NCBI GenBank assembly: GCA_964023205.1
Contig: OZ026848.1
Location: 26,213,912 to 26,277,911, forward strand
From: Lutraria lutraria
Taxonomy: Eukaryota; Mollusca; Bivalvia; Venerida; Mactridae
Length of the DNA stretch: 64,000 nt
Direction: 5' to 3'
Shown one piece after another: positions 35,001 to 50,000 of this stretch; the first letter of the stretch is position 1, and every line of letters begins with the position of its first letter. The notes below the pieces were generated by a model that was not told where the DNA came from, did no database searches, and saw only the letters and a program-made list of their open reading frames with translations. A program made the position numbers and the translations under genes.

Positions 35001-38000
35001 CACAATTAGTTTTATGAACAGAATTATGTGTCCATAATGCTAAATGTATCTTAAATAAAAACGTACCGAAATGTCCTATTTCTATTGTGTAAATTATTAC
35101 AGCTGAAATCTCAAGACACGAAGATCGATGTTTGAAGTTGCAGACCGAAATATCAGAAAAAGAGTTGGCCATGAATGGGTTGCACATCAATCTCAAACAA
35201 GAAACTGAGAGGGCCGAAAACCTGCAACGTAAGCTTATTGTACATATTTAATATAGAAGTGGGGTTAGAAAGCCGCGTTTAGTAATAATCATTATGAGCG
35301 GTAATATTACCAGAATTTCTCCATTGGTTAACATAAGTATTTACCTAATCCCGAAGCTATCTACGGAATCCGTATATTACAGGTGCTTAGCCAGTCGTAC
35401 TCATTCAGTTAAGCTTGGAAACCATTCCGTAATTTTCTTATTTTTATATTGGCGTGAATGTACTTATACGGACTGATTTTGCTTACAGAATTAAAACAGA
35501 TATCATCATAGATTTTATTAACTGAATTAGCAGATCTGCGCATGGGTCTATTGGAACGGCCATGTGAGCAGTTGCTATGACTTTCGTCTAATTACGTGTG
35601 AAATGTTCTTGACTAGTGTCTGCTCTCGCCTTGTAAGCTTTATCATTTGTTTTGATATCTAAATTCGTTCGTAAACCTATAAACAAACCTAGCCACAAAC
35701 ATTTCAGATATCATATCAGAAAAAGACGACACTCTACAGAAGTATGCCGAGAAGGTTGAATGCCATGAAAATGATATTGAAAAATATAAAGAAGAAGTAG
35801 ATCGAGTGAATGAGCTAAATGAAAGATTGAATGGTAAGTGGTCATCCTTATATATACGCTTATAAATTATGGACAAGAAATTCCCTGTGCATCCATTCTG
35901 ACTTACCAAACAGATCAACAGATGCTCAAACATTGAACACACTGTCAAAGTAACAGATAAAGAAACATACAATAACACTTGTGTGAACAACACAAGACAC
36001 ATCAGACCGTTAGACATAAAAGAAGACGTCTAGATGAAATGAAGCATGGTCGACATGTTTTTGAGTTTCTCTTCTTTTTGTCAACAATATTTCAGTAGAA
36101 TAGTGTCATGTGATCACATTATAAGTTAAATCAATGTGATATTATTGACAAACTGAAAAAAGGAAAAGGTTCAGACAAGACCTCGCACTTCTGTTGACAG
36201 TATTTTGAGGAAACATCTTTGAGAAGATTGGTATATCCTGAAAATGTGTGTTTGTGTGTAATAATTAAAAAAATTCAGTATGTGACTTAAGCCCATTGTG
36301 CAAAGTCCTGGATGATTTTGGGGGGGGGGGGGGTTGCTGAATATATCATTCATTTACTTAAAATCCAAACAAACAATTTATCTTCCACCTCCCCTTGTTT
36401 TATTTCAGCAGTGTTTTCTTGGTACATTGTTCTACAGTACATATAATGATACATACAATTTATCAAGCACACATTGATACATGACGTGTCCTTGTATCAA
36501 TATATAGATATTTGTGAAAAAAAGAAACAATTACATACTAGCGTCAAATATTAAAATGTTCACAATCGATCATGAATGTAATTCTGGAAAACTAGTTACT
36601 AAATACACTTGGGTATAATTACAATACAAGGTTTAATAACATAATAATGCGGTCATGTCTTATTTCAAATTTTGTATATAATTCCAGCTGAAATCTCAGG
36701 TCACAAAGATCATTGCCTGAAGTTACAGACCGAACTATCACAAAAAGATTTGGCCATCAACGAGTTGCAAATCAATACAAAACAGGAAAGTGAAAGGGTT
36801 GAACATCTGCAGGGTAAGCGTAATGTTCATGCAGTTGGGTTATTTAGTTGTACATAATGATTAGTAAAATGTGTAAACGTGAAACCGCTAAAGCCATGTC
36901 ATCGCTGTTAAAAACTTGTAAGTTTTCTGTATCCATATCAATATGATTCGAATATGTAGATCTATAGATTTAACCCATTCCATTATGGTGTTCATTTGAC
37001 TCGAGCTCCCGGGTTTTGACGCACGAAAATCTCAAAAGTATTGTTTTTGACTCTTCAAAATATGCCGTGTGCGTCAACTTTGACCCGGGGGAATTTCTAC
37101 CAAAGCGTCAAAAGATAAGCATCAATGCGTTAATTACCCGTCGTGTTAAACCTAGATCAGTATGTAAGCGTGTGTCGCGTCTCTGATTGGCTAGGGCCAA
37201 ATGCCATGACCCAATGACGTATTAAATTCTGCGCGCGCTAATTATAGAAGTAGTTAGTTCACATTCAGCATATATGTGACACACTATCAAACTTACTTGT
37301 TCCTGCGTTTATGAATATATTATGCAAATGAGGCCGCGAACATAATCAAGTGTGTCTGACCAGTATGTTCGTCGAAAACGAAAGTAGCTTGCACATGTAT
37401 GTTTTATGTGCAAAGAAATCGTTACAGTCTTGTCCCATGTATTACAGATTAACACAGTTTGTTTATGCAATGAATGAATTTTAGTGCAACATATACAGAC
37501 ACAAAAGTGCAGATAGAGTGTCTCAACGCAGATTTCACATTTCAGTTAATAAGTATCATTTAATTAAGGACAAGAAAAACCTTTTGTTTATCTAGACTAT
37601 AATCATTAAGGATGTTTTTCAAAAACGAGTATTGTTATATAAACTTTAAGACAAGCAGAGGGAGCGTGAAGATGTGATAAAACAGCTAGAAACGAAGAAT
37701 GAAGAGCAAACAAGACACATAGAGGAGTTAAATGGAAAAGCGGAAAGCGCCAATCAGCTGCAAAGACGTCTAGATGAGATGACGGGTAATGCACCACAAA
37801 TCCTATCATTAGATTATGGTTGAGATTAACGCTACTTTTGATCATAAATATTTCAGTTGAATAATGTCGTCATTGTCACGTAGATAGTAACAGTCAGTAA
37901 AAAAGTAATAGTTATTTATAAGTAAAATGTGTAAAACTCGCACCATTCAAACCATGTTACCGCCCCAATAAATTGTATGATTTTCTGTATCTGTTGTAGT

Positions 38001-41000
38001 ATGATTCCTAATAATGGATTTAGTCATTAATCACATGATTCCATGTAAGCGTTAAGTAAACTTGCCCGTATTTTATGTGTAGATGAAAAACAAAAACAAA
38101 AGGACGATTTTTTTAAACAACTGCAACAGAAAGATGATGATAGGAAAAACCTCGAGAAAGAATTACAAGATAAAAATGGGATTATTGACCAACTGGAAAG
38201 AATGGCGAAAGATCAGACAGGGAACTTCGCTAGTGCAATTGTATTCACTTCTATTGTCAGTATCATGGGAGCCATGTTCGAGGAGATTAGTACATCCTGA
38301 AAATGTGTGTTTGTGTGTAATAATTAAAAAAATTCAGTATGTGACTTAAGCCCATTGTGCAAAGTCCTGGATGATTTTTTGGGGGGGGGGGGGGGAGTTG
38401 TTGAATATATCATTCATTTACTTAAAATCCAAACAAACAATTTATCTCACACCTGCCCTTGTTTTATTTCAGCAGTGTTTTCTTGGTACATAGAATGATA
38501 CATACAATTTATCAAGCACACATTAATACATGACGTGTCCTTGTATCAATATATAGATATTTGTGAAAAAAAAAAATAAAAAAAAATACATACTAGCATC
38601 AAATATTAAAATGTTCACAATCGATCATGAATGTTATTCTGAAAAACTAGTTACTAAATACACTTGGGTATAATTATACTGCAAGGTTTAATAACATAAT
38701 AATGCGTTCATGTCTTATTTCAAATTTTGTATATAATTCCAGCTGAAATCTCAGGTCACAAAGATCATTGCCTGAAGTTACAGACCGAACTATCACAAAA
38801 GGATTTGGCCATCAACGAGTTGCATATCAATACAAAACAGGAAAGTGAAAGGGTTGAACATCTGCAGGGTAAGCGTAATGTTCATGCAGTTGGGTTAGAA
38901 AGCCGTTTAGCAACGGTTACTGTAGGCGGTTGTATTACCCGATTTGCCCCATTTGATAAACATTATTGTTTACCTATTCCAAAAGCTGTTTACAGCATCT
39001 TCTTGTGAGGTATGAACAAGATAATCGAGACATATGCCATAGGTCAAATTGTAGCTGAAAAATGTCTACATTTAAAAAAAAGAAAATAATAATGCTGAGT
39101 CCTACTGACATAATCTTTTATATTTACTAAATATACTAATCAATAAACATGTATTCTCTTGAACGTTCCCGTTAATTTTGTATAAGTCGCCACTGTATGT
39201 TGAATCCTGACAACACTTACATGTAATTTTCTTGACTATAATAGATACTCCATTAGAAAAATTAACACCGCAATGAACAAGCACCAAGTTATTGATGACT
39301 TCGAGATGTAACATTGTTGTTCGAGTAAAACTCAGTAAACCATTTCAGACAATTGTTGATATATTTAAATTTTTATACGGACATTCATGTACTTATTCGA
39401 ATAGATACTTCTTAAAGAAAAAAAAAACACATTTTATACATGCGTACTTTACAGACATAATGAACTCGCGAAACAGAAGGAAATCTACTTATGGGTCAAT
39501 TGGATGGGCAACTAAGCAATTGCTTAAATGTCCACTTATTACGTAATAAACGTTTTAGAAAAGTTTCTTCTCTCGCCGTTTAAGATTAACGTCGTTTATA
39601 AGTATTATATAAATCATATCACAATCTTTACAGGTATACTCAATCATAATAACGACCTTCTACAGAAATGTACAGAAAAGATTGAATGCTATGAACATGA
39701 TGTTTGCCTATATAAAAAAGATGTAGAGCAATTGAAGGACTTAAAGGAAATGCTGGAAGGTATGTTGGCATCCTGATATATTTTGCGATAAAAAGCGGAC
39801 AAGAAATGCCATGAGAATGTATTTGACTAACCAAACAGGTCAAGAAATACTCAAACATTGAATAAACTGTCAAAACAACAGTTAAAAAGCACCACTCCAT
39901 ACAGACACGTTACCAAAGCCTTTTTTCTCAAAAGCGTTGTATACCATTGTGTACATTTACTATTGGTTAATTAAGAACGTCCAGAACAATTGTTCATGTA
40001 ATTTAGTAGGTCAGGTGCTTACAGTTCAGAAATCTTTAACTGAAGGCTATATCAATTTGCAAATATTCTGGTCTTCAGAGGACAATAGGAAGAAGAAGGA
40101 GCTCATTGAGCAGAATCAAGAACGATTGGAGCAATACAAAAAAGAGTGTACAGATTGGGAAGAAAAACTAGAATCTAATGTTGAACAAATTTCTATGTTA
40201 GAAAAACAAGTTACTCATTTGAAAGGTAATCTTTTAGTTATAAACTATTTTTATGCAACACAATGTCCAATTTCATGGTGATAACTATCAATAATGAGAT
40301 GGGTTTTTTGACAGAAAGTGCTGAGGCCATTAGTCTGTGTACATTCGTTTTCAAAAGTAGTTAGGAAAATCACTGTGCATCATTTATTTTTCATCTATAA
40401 CATAATTTTCATCTAATTGCTTGAATAAGACGTTCATTGAGTGTACATATCAGGATGACGTACTGACATATTATCAGTATGAAGCACTCAGAATACACGG
40501 CTAGCTCCTAGTATGCTATATTAACTTATTTAGTTTATTTAAAACCGACAGAACTTACTCTTCTTTTCATTGGTATAGCTGTTATCGTCCCAAATCACCT
40601 GAAAATAATTTAATGTATTGGATTGCCTACAGGTTTGTTTGATTAAGATGATTTTTTATGTAGTACATGTACATCTTTGTTTAGAAATGGCACTGAAAAG
40701 CGAAAATAGTTTTACTTATAAGATTGTTAGTATTATTGATTTCTAAAGCTTACGTAAATATAATTTTGATTTTAACTTTAAATATTTCAGTGGAATTGTA
40801 TGACAAAGACAGAAGTCATAAAGATATTTCTCTAACCTGTCAAACACACGAAAATACATTGAAAGACAAAGATGAAGAAGATAAGATAAACAAAGAGATT
40901 ATAAGAGAGCAGGAAACTACAATTGATAATCTACTACGTGACGTGCAAGAATTTAAAGGTAGTTATTTCGATTTTACCTCAATCAAGTAAAACATACGTA

Positions 41001-44000
41001 AGCAACACAAAACACACCAGTCTGTAAGACGTAATGCTAAAAGCGCTAGATAATTGAAAAAAAAAGACTTCAAGACATAAAGCAAAAAAGATGTCTACAT
41101 GAAATGAATGGTGAGATGCTACCAAGATCACCATTAAACCACGTATGGAGTTTGCGATACTATTTTTCAACAATATTTTTATAAAATAATGTCGTCATAT
41201 TAAAGTACATAGATACGAAAAATCAGTAGGAAAGTTGTACATAATGATTAGTAAAATGTTTAAACGTCAAACCACTAAAGCCATGCCATCGCTGTTAAAA
41301 AACTTGTAAGTTTTCTGTATCCATATCAATATGATTCGGATATGTAGATCTATTGATTTAACCCATTCCATATATGATGTGCTGTGATGTGTTATGTAAA
41401 CTTACTCATATTTTGTGTACAGCTGAAAAACAAGAAGAACAAGACGATTTTCAGAAACAACTGCAACATAAAGATGATGATAAAAACAGACTTGAGGCAG
41501 TGATAAAAGATAAAAGTAGGACTATTGATGAACTGGAAAAAATGTTGAAAGATCAGACAGGTAATTTGCTAATGCAGTGATACGCACGTCCATTGTTGGA
41601 ATGTCCCCGTAACACTCGTATGCGTATGTACCACCTTTAATATAAATTCAGTGCGAGTAATCCCATTACATGCATTTTCCGGGACAATGAAAAATAGTAG
41701 AAAAAGATTCGTCGATCAGAATGTCGCGTAACAAGAAAACTAAAGGTTGAATATACAGCTTGTTTTATGAAATGGAGTTACAAAAGATAAATTATCAAAT
41801 CGTTGGCAGTCGTTCAATCCCAGAAAAGTAGTAATAAATATGTTTGAGGTGAATGGACGCTGTAGTGAGAAAATAAATACACTTAAGTATAATTATTACA
41901 CAATTAGTTTTATGAACAGAATTATGTGTCCATAGTGCTAAATGTATCTTAAATAAAAACGTACCGAAGTGTCCTATTTCTATTGTGTAAATTATTACAG
42001 CTGAAATCTCAAGACACGTGGATCGATGTTTGAAGTTGCAGACCGAAATATCAGAAAAAGATTTGGCCATGAATGAGTTGCACATCAATCTCAAACAAGA
42101 AACTGAGAGGGCCGAAAACCTGCAACGTAAGCTTATTGTACATATTTAATACAGTAGTGGGGTTAGAAAGCCGCGTTTAGCAATGATTATTATGAGCGGT
42201 AATATTACCAGAATTTCTCCATTGGTTAACATAAGTATTTACCTAATCCCAAAGCTATCTACGGAATCCGTATATTACAGGTGCTAAGCCAGTCATACTC
42301 ATTCAGTTAAGCTTGGAAACCATTCCGTAATTTACTTATTTTTATATTGGCGTGAATGTACTTATTCGGACTGATTTTGCTTACAGAATTAAAACAGATA
42401 TCATCATAGATTTTATCAACTGAATTAGCAGATCTGCGCATGGGTTTATTGGAACGGCCATGTGAGCAGTTGCTATGACTTTCGTCTAATTACGTGTGAA
42501 ATGTTCTTGACTAGTGTCTGCTCTCGCCTTGTAAGCTTTATCATTTATTTTGATATCTAAATTCGTTCGTAAACCTATAAACAAACCTAGCCACAAACAT
42601 TTCAGATATCATATCAGAAAAAGACGACACTCTACAGAAGTATGCTGAGAAGGTTGAATGCCATGAAAATGCTATTGAAAAATATAAAGAAGAAGTAGAT
42701 CGAGTGAATGAGCTAAATGAAAGATTGAATGGTAAGTGGTCATCCTTATATATACGCTTATAAATTATGGACAAGAAATTCCCTGTGCATCCATTCTGAC
42801 TTACCAAACAGATCAACAGATGCTCAAACATTGAACACACTGTCAAAGTAACAGATAAAGAAACATACAATAACACTTGTGTGAACAAAACAAGACACAT
42901 AAGACCGTTAGACACAAAAGAAGACGTCTAGATGAAATGAAGCATGGTCGACATGTTTTTGAGTTTCTCTTCTTTTTGTCAACAATATTTCAGTAGAATA
43001 GTGTCATGTGATCACATTATAAGTTAAATCAATGTGATATTATTGACAAACTGAAAAAAGGAAAAGGTTCAGACAAGACCTCGTACTTCTGTTGACAGTA
43101 TTTTGAGGAAACATCTTTGAGAAGATTGGTATATCCTGAAGTATTTGGGCGTAGAGCGGTGCAATAAAATTCAATATGTAACATAAGACTATATGCAACA
43201 TCCGGCACAAGAAAATTGGTCAGAAAACTAAACTTTCAGTCGCTCACATCGATCGCTGAGTTGCACTTTATGAGTTGCTCATTCAAGATGCCAAATTAAC
43301 ATTTCTTGTTTTGTTTCAGTTGTATTATCTTTGCGTTGTTCTTCAGAGAAAAAGTATGACAAATACAATTTATAAAGCTGATATTGATATTATGTGTCCT
43401 GTGTCCGTATGTGTTACCACCTGATAATGATACCACTCATTACCACCATGGTGATCACGTATACAAATCCCCAGCAAAATGTGTAAACCTCCAACCACTG
43501 AAGCCATGTCATCGCAGTAGATTAATTGTATAGTTTTCTGTATCACAACAATGACATATCAGTGTAATGTGTGTACTTACTCGTATTTTATATAAGCTGA
43601 AAAAGAAAAAGAAAGACACGAGTGTGTGGAACAACTGAAACAGAAAGACAATGATTGGAAAGGTGTTCAGGAAACATTGCAAGAAAAAAATGTGATAATT
43701 GACTACCTGGAAAGAAATGCGAAAGATAAAACAGGTACTTCGCTAATGCAAGTGCAAGCACTTAAACATTTTTATTAAAGATGATTGTTACATCCTGACA
43801 ATATAATCGTGTGTTATGGTTTTATAAAAATCTGAATGTGACTTAAGCCATTGTGCAACATTTACGACAAGGAAAATTGGTTCGGAAAAAACATTTGGTC
43901 GTGTTCGGCGCCCACTGAATATATACTAGTATAAAATCTACTTAATTAAAACCCCAAATTAACATTTTAGCTTACACACCTCTCTTGTTTGTTGCAATTG

Positions 44001-47000
44001 TATTCATCTATTCTTCGTGGGAAAAAATTATACATGCAATTTATGAAGTTCACATCAATCTGTTATGTCCATTATACATATCAATTGAAAATATTTTGTT
44101 ATATGTAAGCATTTAGTATCAAATTAATCACATTCGAGCATGAAACTGTCCCCAAAAAGAAGTAGAATACTAGTACATATTTTTAGGTAAATGGATGCTG
44201 AAGGGAGAAAATAAATACATGCCAGTATTGAAATCCATTTAGGTTAATTAACAGAATAATATGTGTGTACATAATGCCACTATTTATCTGAATGAAAAAC
44301 GTCCCAATGTACGTTACATATATTGTCCTATTTTTATTGTTTTATATAATTCCAGCTGAAATCTCAGGCTGCGTGGATCAGTGTTTGAAGTTGCAGACCG
44401 AAATATCAGAAAAAGATTCGTGCATCAATGAATTACACATCAATACCAAACAAGAATGTGAGAGGGTCGAAAATCTGCAACGTAAGCTTGTTATACATTT
44501 TTTGTGTAGTTGGGTTAGAAAGCCGCATTTAGAAACGTGTTTTAATGGATGGTAATATTGCCCGATTTCCCCTGTAAGATTAACAATTACATTTTCCTAT
44601 TCCTGTGACAATTTACAGATCTTGATGTGAGGCATTAACACTTAAAAATATCTGCTACAACGCCACTATGTACGGAATCATGACAACACTTAATTATGTG
44701 TACGTTACCTCACTATTAGGTACGTTTCAATCAGCATGATAAAACTCTATGCTTACTACTTTTTGTAGCTATATCATCGTCACATTGAATAAGAACGAAA
44801 GGTCACATTGTTGTTAGAATACAATTCAGTACAGAGCATAAAAAGACTACTCAAATTTAAAGACGAAGTAGATCGAGTGAAGGACCTACAGATCATGAAA
44901 CATACAATAAAACATACGTGAACGACAACAAACATAAAAGACCATAGATCACAAAGCCCAAAGCGCATAATATACAAACTCAAGACATAAAGCAGACAGC
45001 ACTTGCACAACACAATCACACCCGAACATCAGACATACACCATAGAAAAGCTTCATAAAATCAATAAATAGATAAATCGATTCCCTATCTGTTTTCTAAA
45101 AATACATTGGATGGAAGACGATGTGCTTATAAAACAGAAACACTCCCCCAGAGACTGTATGTATTTGTTTGAGGACAAGATCTTTTGCTGATGCTCATCT
45201 TATACATGTACATGCAAATATTCTGGTATTCAGAGGACAATAGAAAAAAGAAGGAACTACTTGAGCAGTATCAAGAAAGACTAGTGCAATACAAAAATGA
45301 TTGCACTGATTGGGAAAGAAAACACGAAGAAAGTTGTGAACAAAATTCGATGTTAGAAAAACGAATTACTCAGTTGAAAGGTATTCCTTAGAGATTATGT
45401 ATATAAGATATATCAGTAAGAAAGTTGTGCCTGTTGTAAAGTGTTTACATCTTTTAAACAAATTGTATGCATGGTTCTCTGAATCTACGGCAGTACATTG
45501 TACCGTCGTTCACTGAATAGTATGATACTTAATTAAAACAGCAAATAAACATTTTAGCGTACACACTGAAGTAAATAGAAATGATGCATATAATTTTAAA
45601 CATCACATTTATATATTATGATAATAAAAACAAATTTGTAATAAATTGTTCTTATTGACAAGTAAAGTGTAAACCTCTAGCCACAAAAAGGCCACTTCTC
45701 CGCCATGAATAAATTGTAAGATTTCCTGTATCTACGATAGTATGATTGTTATTTGTCGATTTCATCATTGAACTCATTTCATATCAGTGTTATGTAAATT
45801 TGTTCTTGTATCTTATGATTATGTAGTTGAAAAACAAAAAGAACAAGACGATTTTGAGAAGCAAATGCAACTAAAAGACGATGATCAGACAAAACTTAAT
45901 GAAGAAATACAAGCTAAAACTGTGATTATTGACAAACTTGAAGGAAAGGCGAAAGATCAGACAGGTAACTTCGCTGATGCAATTGCATGCACTTCTATTG
46001 TCAGCATCATGGGGAAACATGTTCGAAAAGATCCTGAAATTCTCTTTTTGTGTGTAATAGTTTAATAAAATATCAGTTTGTGACTTAAGCCCGTAGTGCA
46101 AAATCTTTGACGTGACAATTTGTATGGAATTTTTTTCGGTTGCATAAGTTGTTCACTGAATATATGATATACCGGTACTTAATTAAAACGCCAAATAAAC
46201 AATTTAGCATACAAACTACTCTTGTTTCGTTTATGTGGTAATATATTTTACTTTGTTCTACAATGAGAAGAAGTGATACTCAAAGTTTTAAAGCTCACAT
46301 TGTTATGTCTTGTCCTTGTAATAAATCAAGCTAGGATTTTCGTGAAAAAGAAAAAAAAACAATTATTTTCGGACCGATTAACTCCATTTGTTCTCTGTTA
46401 CCCCTTGATGTTGATATAACCTATAACTATGGTGATCTTGCAGACAAAACAAATCAGTAGAAAAATGTTCTTATTAATATGTTAAATGTGGATACCACCA
46501 AAGCCAAATCACGCCAAATCACCGCCGTAAATTAATTGTAAGGTTTTCTGTATCTACGGTAATATGATTCTTGCATGTGGATCTAATCATACCTCATTCC
46601 ATATCCTTACGTATTTTATGTGTAGCAAAAATACAAAAAGAACAAGAAGATTTTATGAAACAACTGCAACAGAAAGACGATGAGCGAAAAAGACTTGAAG
46701 TAGAGTTACAAGATAAAACTGAGATTATTGACGAACTGGAAAGAATGTCGAAAGATCAGACAGGTAATTTGTTAATGCGAGCAAATACCTACGGCCGCGG
46801 CGTTTTACATAAATATGAAGACATGCATGTTTTTATAATTATATATATATTATAAACAAGAAACTTCGTCTCTTGTACCAAAACAGACAGGCTGCGACTC
46901 AATTTGCAATCACCAATTCAATTTTAAACAATAGAATCGAACCTGAATGAATTATTGCCTGTAAATATAGGTCAACTTGTGAACAATGCATGGTCATTGA

Positions 47001-50000
47001 AAAGCACATGTTTATTTGTATAATATACATAACATATTTATGAATAAAATGTATATGCATAAAGGTCACAGTTACAATAGAAATGAAACCACAGACGACG
47101 CAAGGCAATACATAATTCATGTGGATACAAAGGTACTGCCCTGGAAGGAACGAATAATATGTTATCACTTCGCTAAGAAACATTAAAAAGAAAGAGTGGA
47201 AACTTTATTAAAAATCCACCCTTTAGTTCTTTGTATGTTTTGATTCTGTAAAGTTGTAGACCTAATGTAATGTATGGATTGACAAATATATCTGTTTTAG
47301 GTGAAAATTGTATCTCGGACAGAGAGCTCTTACAGTTAAAGAAAAAATGTAAACGCTATGAGGACTCTTGCAAGGCCAAGTATACAGAAATTGAAAAACT
47401 ACAAGAAGAGATCAAACAATTACAAGGTATGTCATGGGTCATCCTTTTATTCTTTAACCTTGATGTTTACGCCAGAAAGAATTGCCATATAAGAATATTG
47501 TTAGCAGTTCATCCACTCAATCTTTACACTGCCAGGTTAATATTCATGTCCAGTGTTAAAAAAGTTATTCAGACAAGTCGCCCTAGACTGTATTGATAAA
47601 GCTTCTTAATAGTTTTCTTTTTATTTAAAATGTCCTAGCTAAGAAAACATCATACCTTAAATAATAATCTTGAATGCTGACTTTTTTACCTCGTATATCG
47701 AGATTTATGTTGGAAGATAATTAATAAATAAGATTATAAATAACACAAGATATATCTCAAATTCATGTGCAAACTCAACTGATTAAGAAAATCTTATAAA
47801 AACAATTAAGTCAAAGATCACTATTGTCGATACATAACACGGTCACTTTTCAACAATACACTTTTCATCCAATTCAGCGAATTAACCGACGCACTGATTA
47901 GTATGTCACGTTACGCTGCTACTCCGATACTTAAGTAAATTTGTATGGGAGATCACTCCGCATGAGACTGCATATTTATAAAACAAAGAATGGTATTAAA
48001 ACCATAGTAACATTTAGACCTCGTCATAATAAAGATTAGTTACCTTAGTTATTTTCTGTATCTACGAGAGTATGTGTGGATCTTGTCATATACATCGTCA
48101 TAGCTTATTTCTGTTATCTCTGTTATGTAAACTTTCTCATATTTTATGTGTAGCTGAAAAACAAAATGAACAAGACGACTTTGTGAAACAACAGCAACAA
48201 AAAGACGATGATCGAAACAGACTTGAGGAAGATTTACAAGATAAAACTGACATAATTCTAGAAATGGAAAGAAAGGCAAAACATCAGACAGGTACTTTGT
48301 TTATGTAATAATGTGCATGTCTATTGTCAAAACATACTGAAAGTATATTCGTGTGTGTCATACATTAATGGGATTCAGTATATGACTTAAGCCTATTGTG
48401 CAACATCCAGGACAAATTGGCACGGAATAAAGATTGATTAAGTCACTCATTGAAAATAATTACAGGTTACAGACGGACATATCAGAAAAAGGTGCCGCAT
48501 ATCATTATTAAACAAGAAAGTTTAAGATTAAAAAATATACTGCGTAAGCTTGTTTCGTGTAGTGGGGTTAGAAATTCATTTATTTACGGTTATAATGGGC
48601 AGAAATATTACCCGATTTGCCCCATTTGATCTACATTAGTATTTGCCAATCCCTGGGGACTACTAACGGAATCCTTATGTGACCGGCGCGTAGCCAGGCA
48701 TACCTTGGCGTAAAGAAAATGGTGCTTTATCCGCCATACGTATCTTCTAGTTTTTCTAAATGAATATAAATTCTCTCTTGTTCTTTCTGATCAAATTTGT
48801 GTATGTCGCCTCTGTTGAATCGTGACATCACTTGATAACGTGTAAATTACTTGGCTATAAATCAATAATCATGATACAATCCTCGCCGTGTAAGCTTTAA
48901 ACTCGTTTTTTAACCCATTAACAAATCATGTCACAAACTTTGCAGATATTATATTAGAAAGAGACGACGCTCTACAGAAGTTTACAGAGAAGATTGAATG
49001 GTATGATACTGATATTGAGAAATATAAAGTGGAAGTAGATCGAGTGAATGACCTAAATGGAATATTGAATGGTAAGTTGTCATCTTCATAAATTATAAAT
49101 AATAATAATAATATAAATTGTGGACAAGGAATGTCATGTGCATCCATTTTGACTTACCAAACAGATTGACAGATGCTCAAACATTAAACACACTAACTAA
49201 AAGCGCTAGAAAAATACAAATTAACAAAGGACTAAAAGACATAAAGCAACAAGCACGTGAACACATATCCTTACATAAACCGATTTCCCATCGGATTTCT
49301 CAAAAGCATTGGATGCCTACTAACTATGGTACAACTCAGACCGTTAAGAACAATACTAGTCATTTACAAGAGTATGTGCTTTCACCGGAGACTCTATCAA
49401 TTTATTCGATGTTCAGCTAACACGTGTACATGTAAACATTCTGGACTTCAGAGGAAAATAGAAAAAAGAAGGAACTCCTTGAGCAGTATCAAGAAAGAGT
49501 GGTGCAATGCAAGAAAGATTGTGCTGATTGGGAGAGAAAGCACGAATTAAATGTTGAACAAGTTTCGAAGTTGGAAAAACAAATTACTCAGTTGAAAGGT
49601 ATTTTTTATAGTTATGAGAATATTTTTTTCTTTTCACCTATCATTTTGTGTTGTATTTTATGATGATCATTATCAATTTCCAGAAGTAGTTCTTAAAATA
49701 ACTTGGTATATTCTTATTCTTCGGAACAACAATACTTTTCTGATGACTTAATTAAGACGTATATATTGATTGCACATCCTCAGAATAAACGGCTAGTTCC
49801 TTGTATTAGATATAAAGATTATTTAAAGTGAAGTTAATATATTCTAAATCACCTAGAAATAATTTCATATGTCAGATTTACTTCAGGTGTGTTTGATTTA
49901 GATAAGTTTTATATAGTAAATATATTGTTAGACAGGTCACAGAATGTCCCATACGCATAATATTTATGATCTTCATAATTTCAAAAGCTAACGTAAATAT

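Noticed and set aside
31490..43000. Minus-strand ORFs opposite the coiled-coil exons
   Set aside because: They are antisense shadows of Glu/Lys-rich exons (reading as Phe/Leu/Ser-rich), duplicated only because the exons are.
46899..47183. Minus-strand 94-codon ORF rich in Ile, Val and His
   Set aside because: Intronic, hydrophobic AT-rich translation, no similarity that I recognise and no partner exon.
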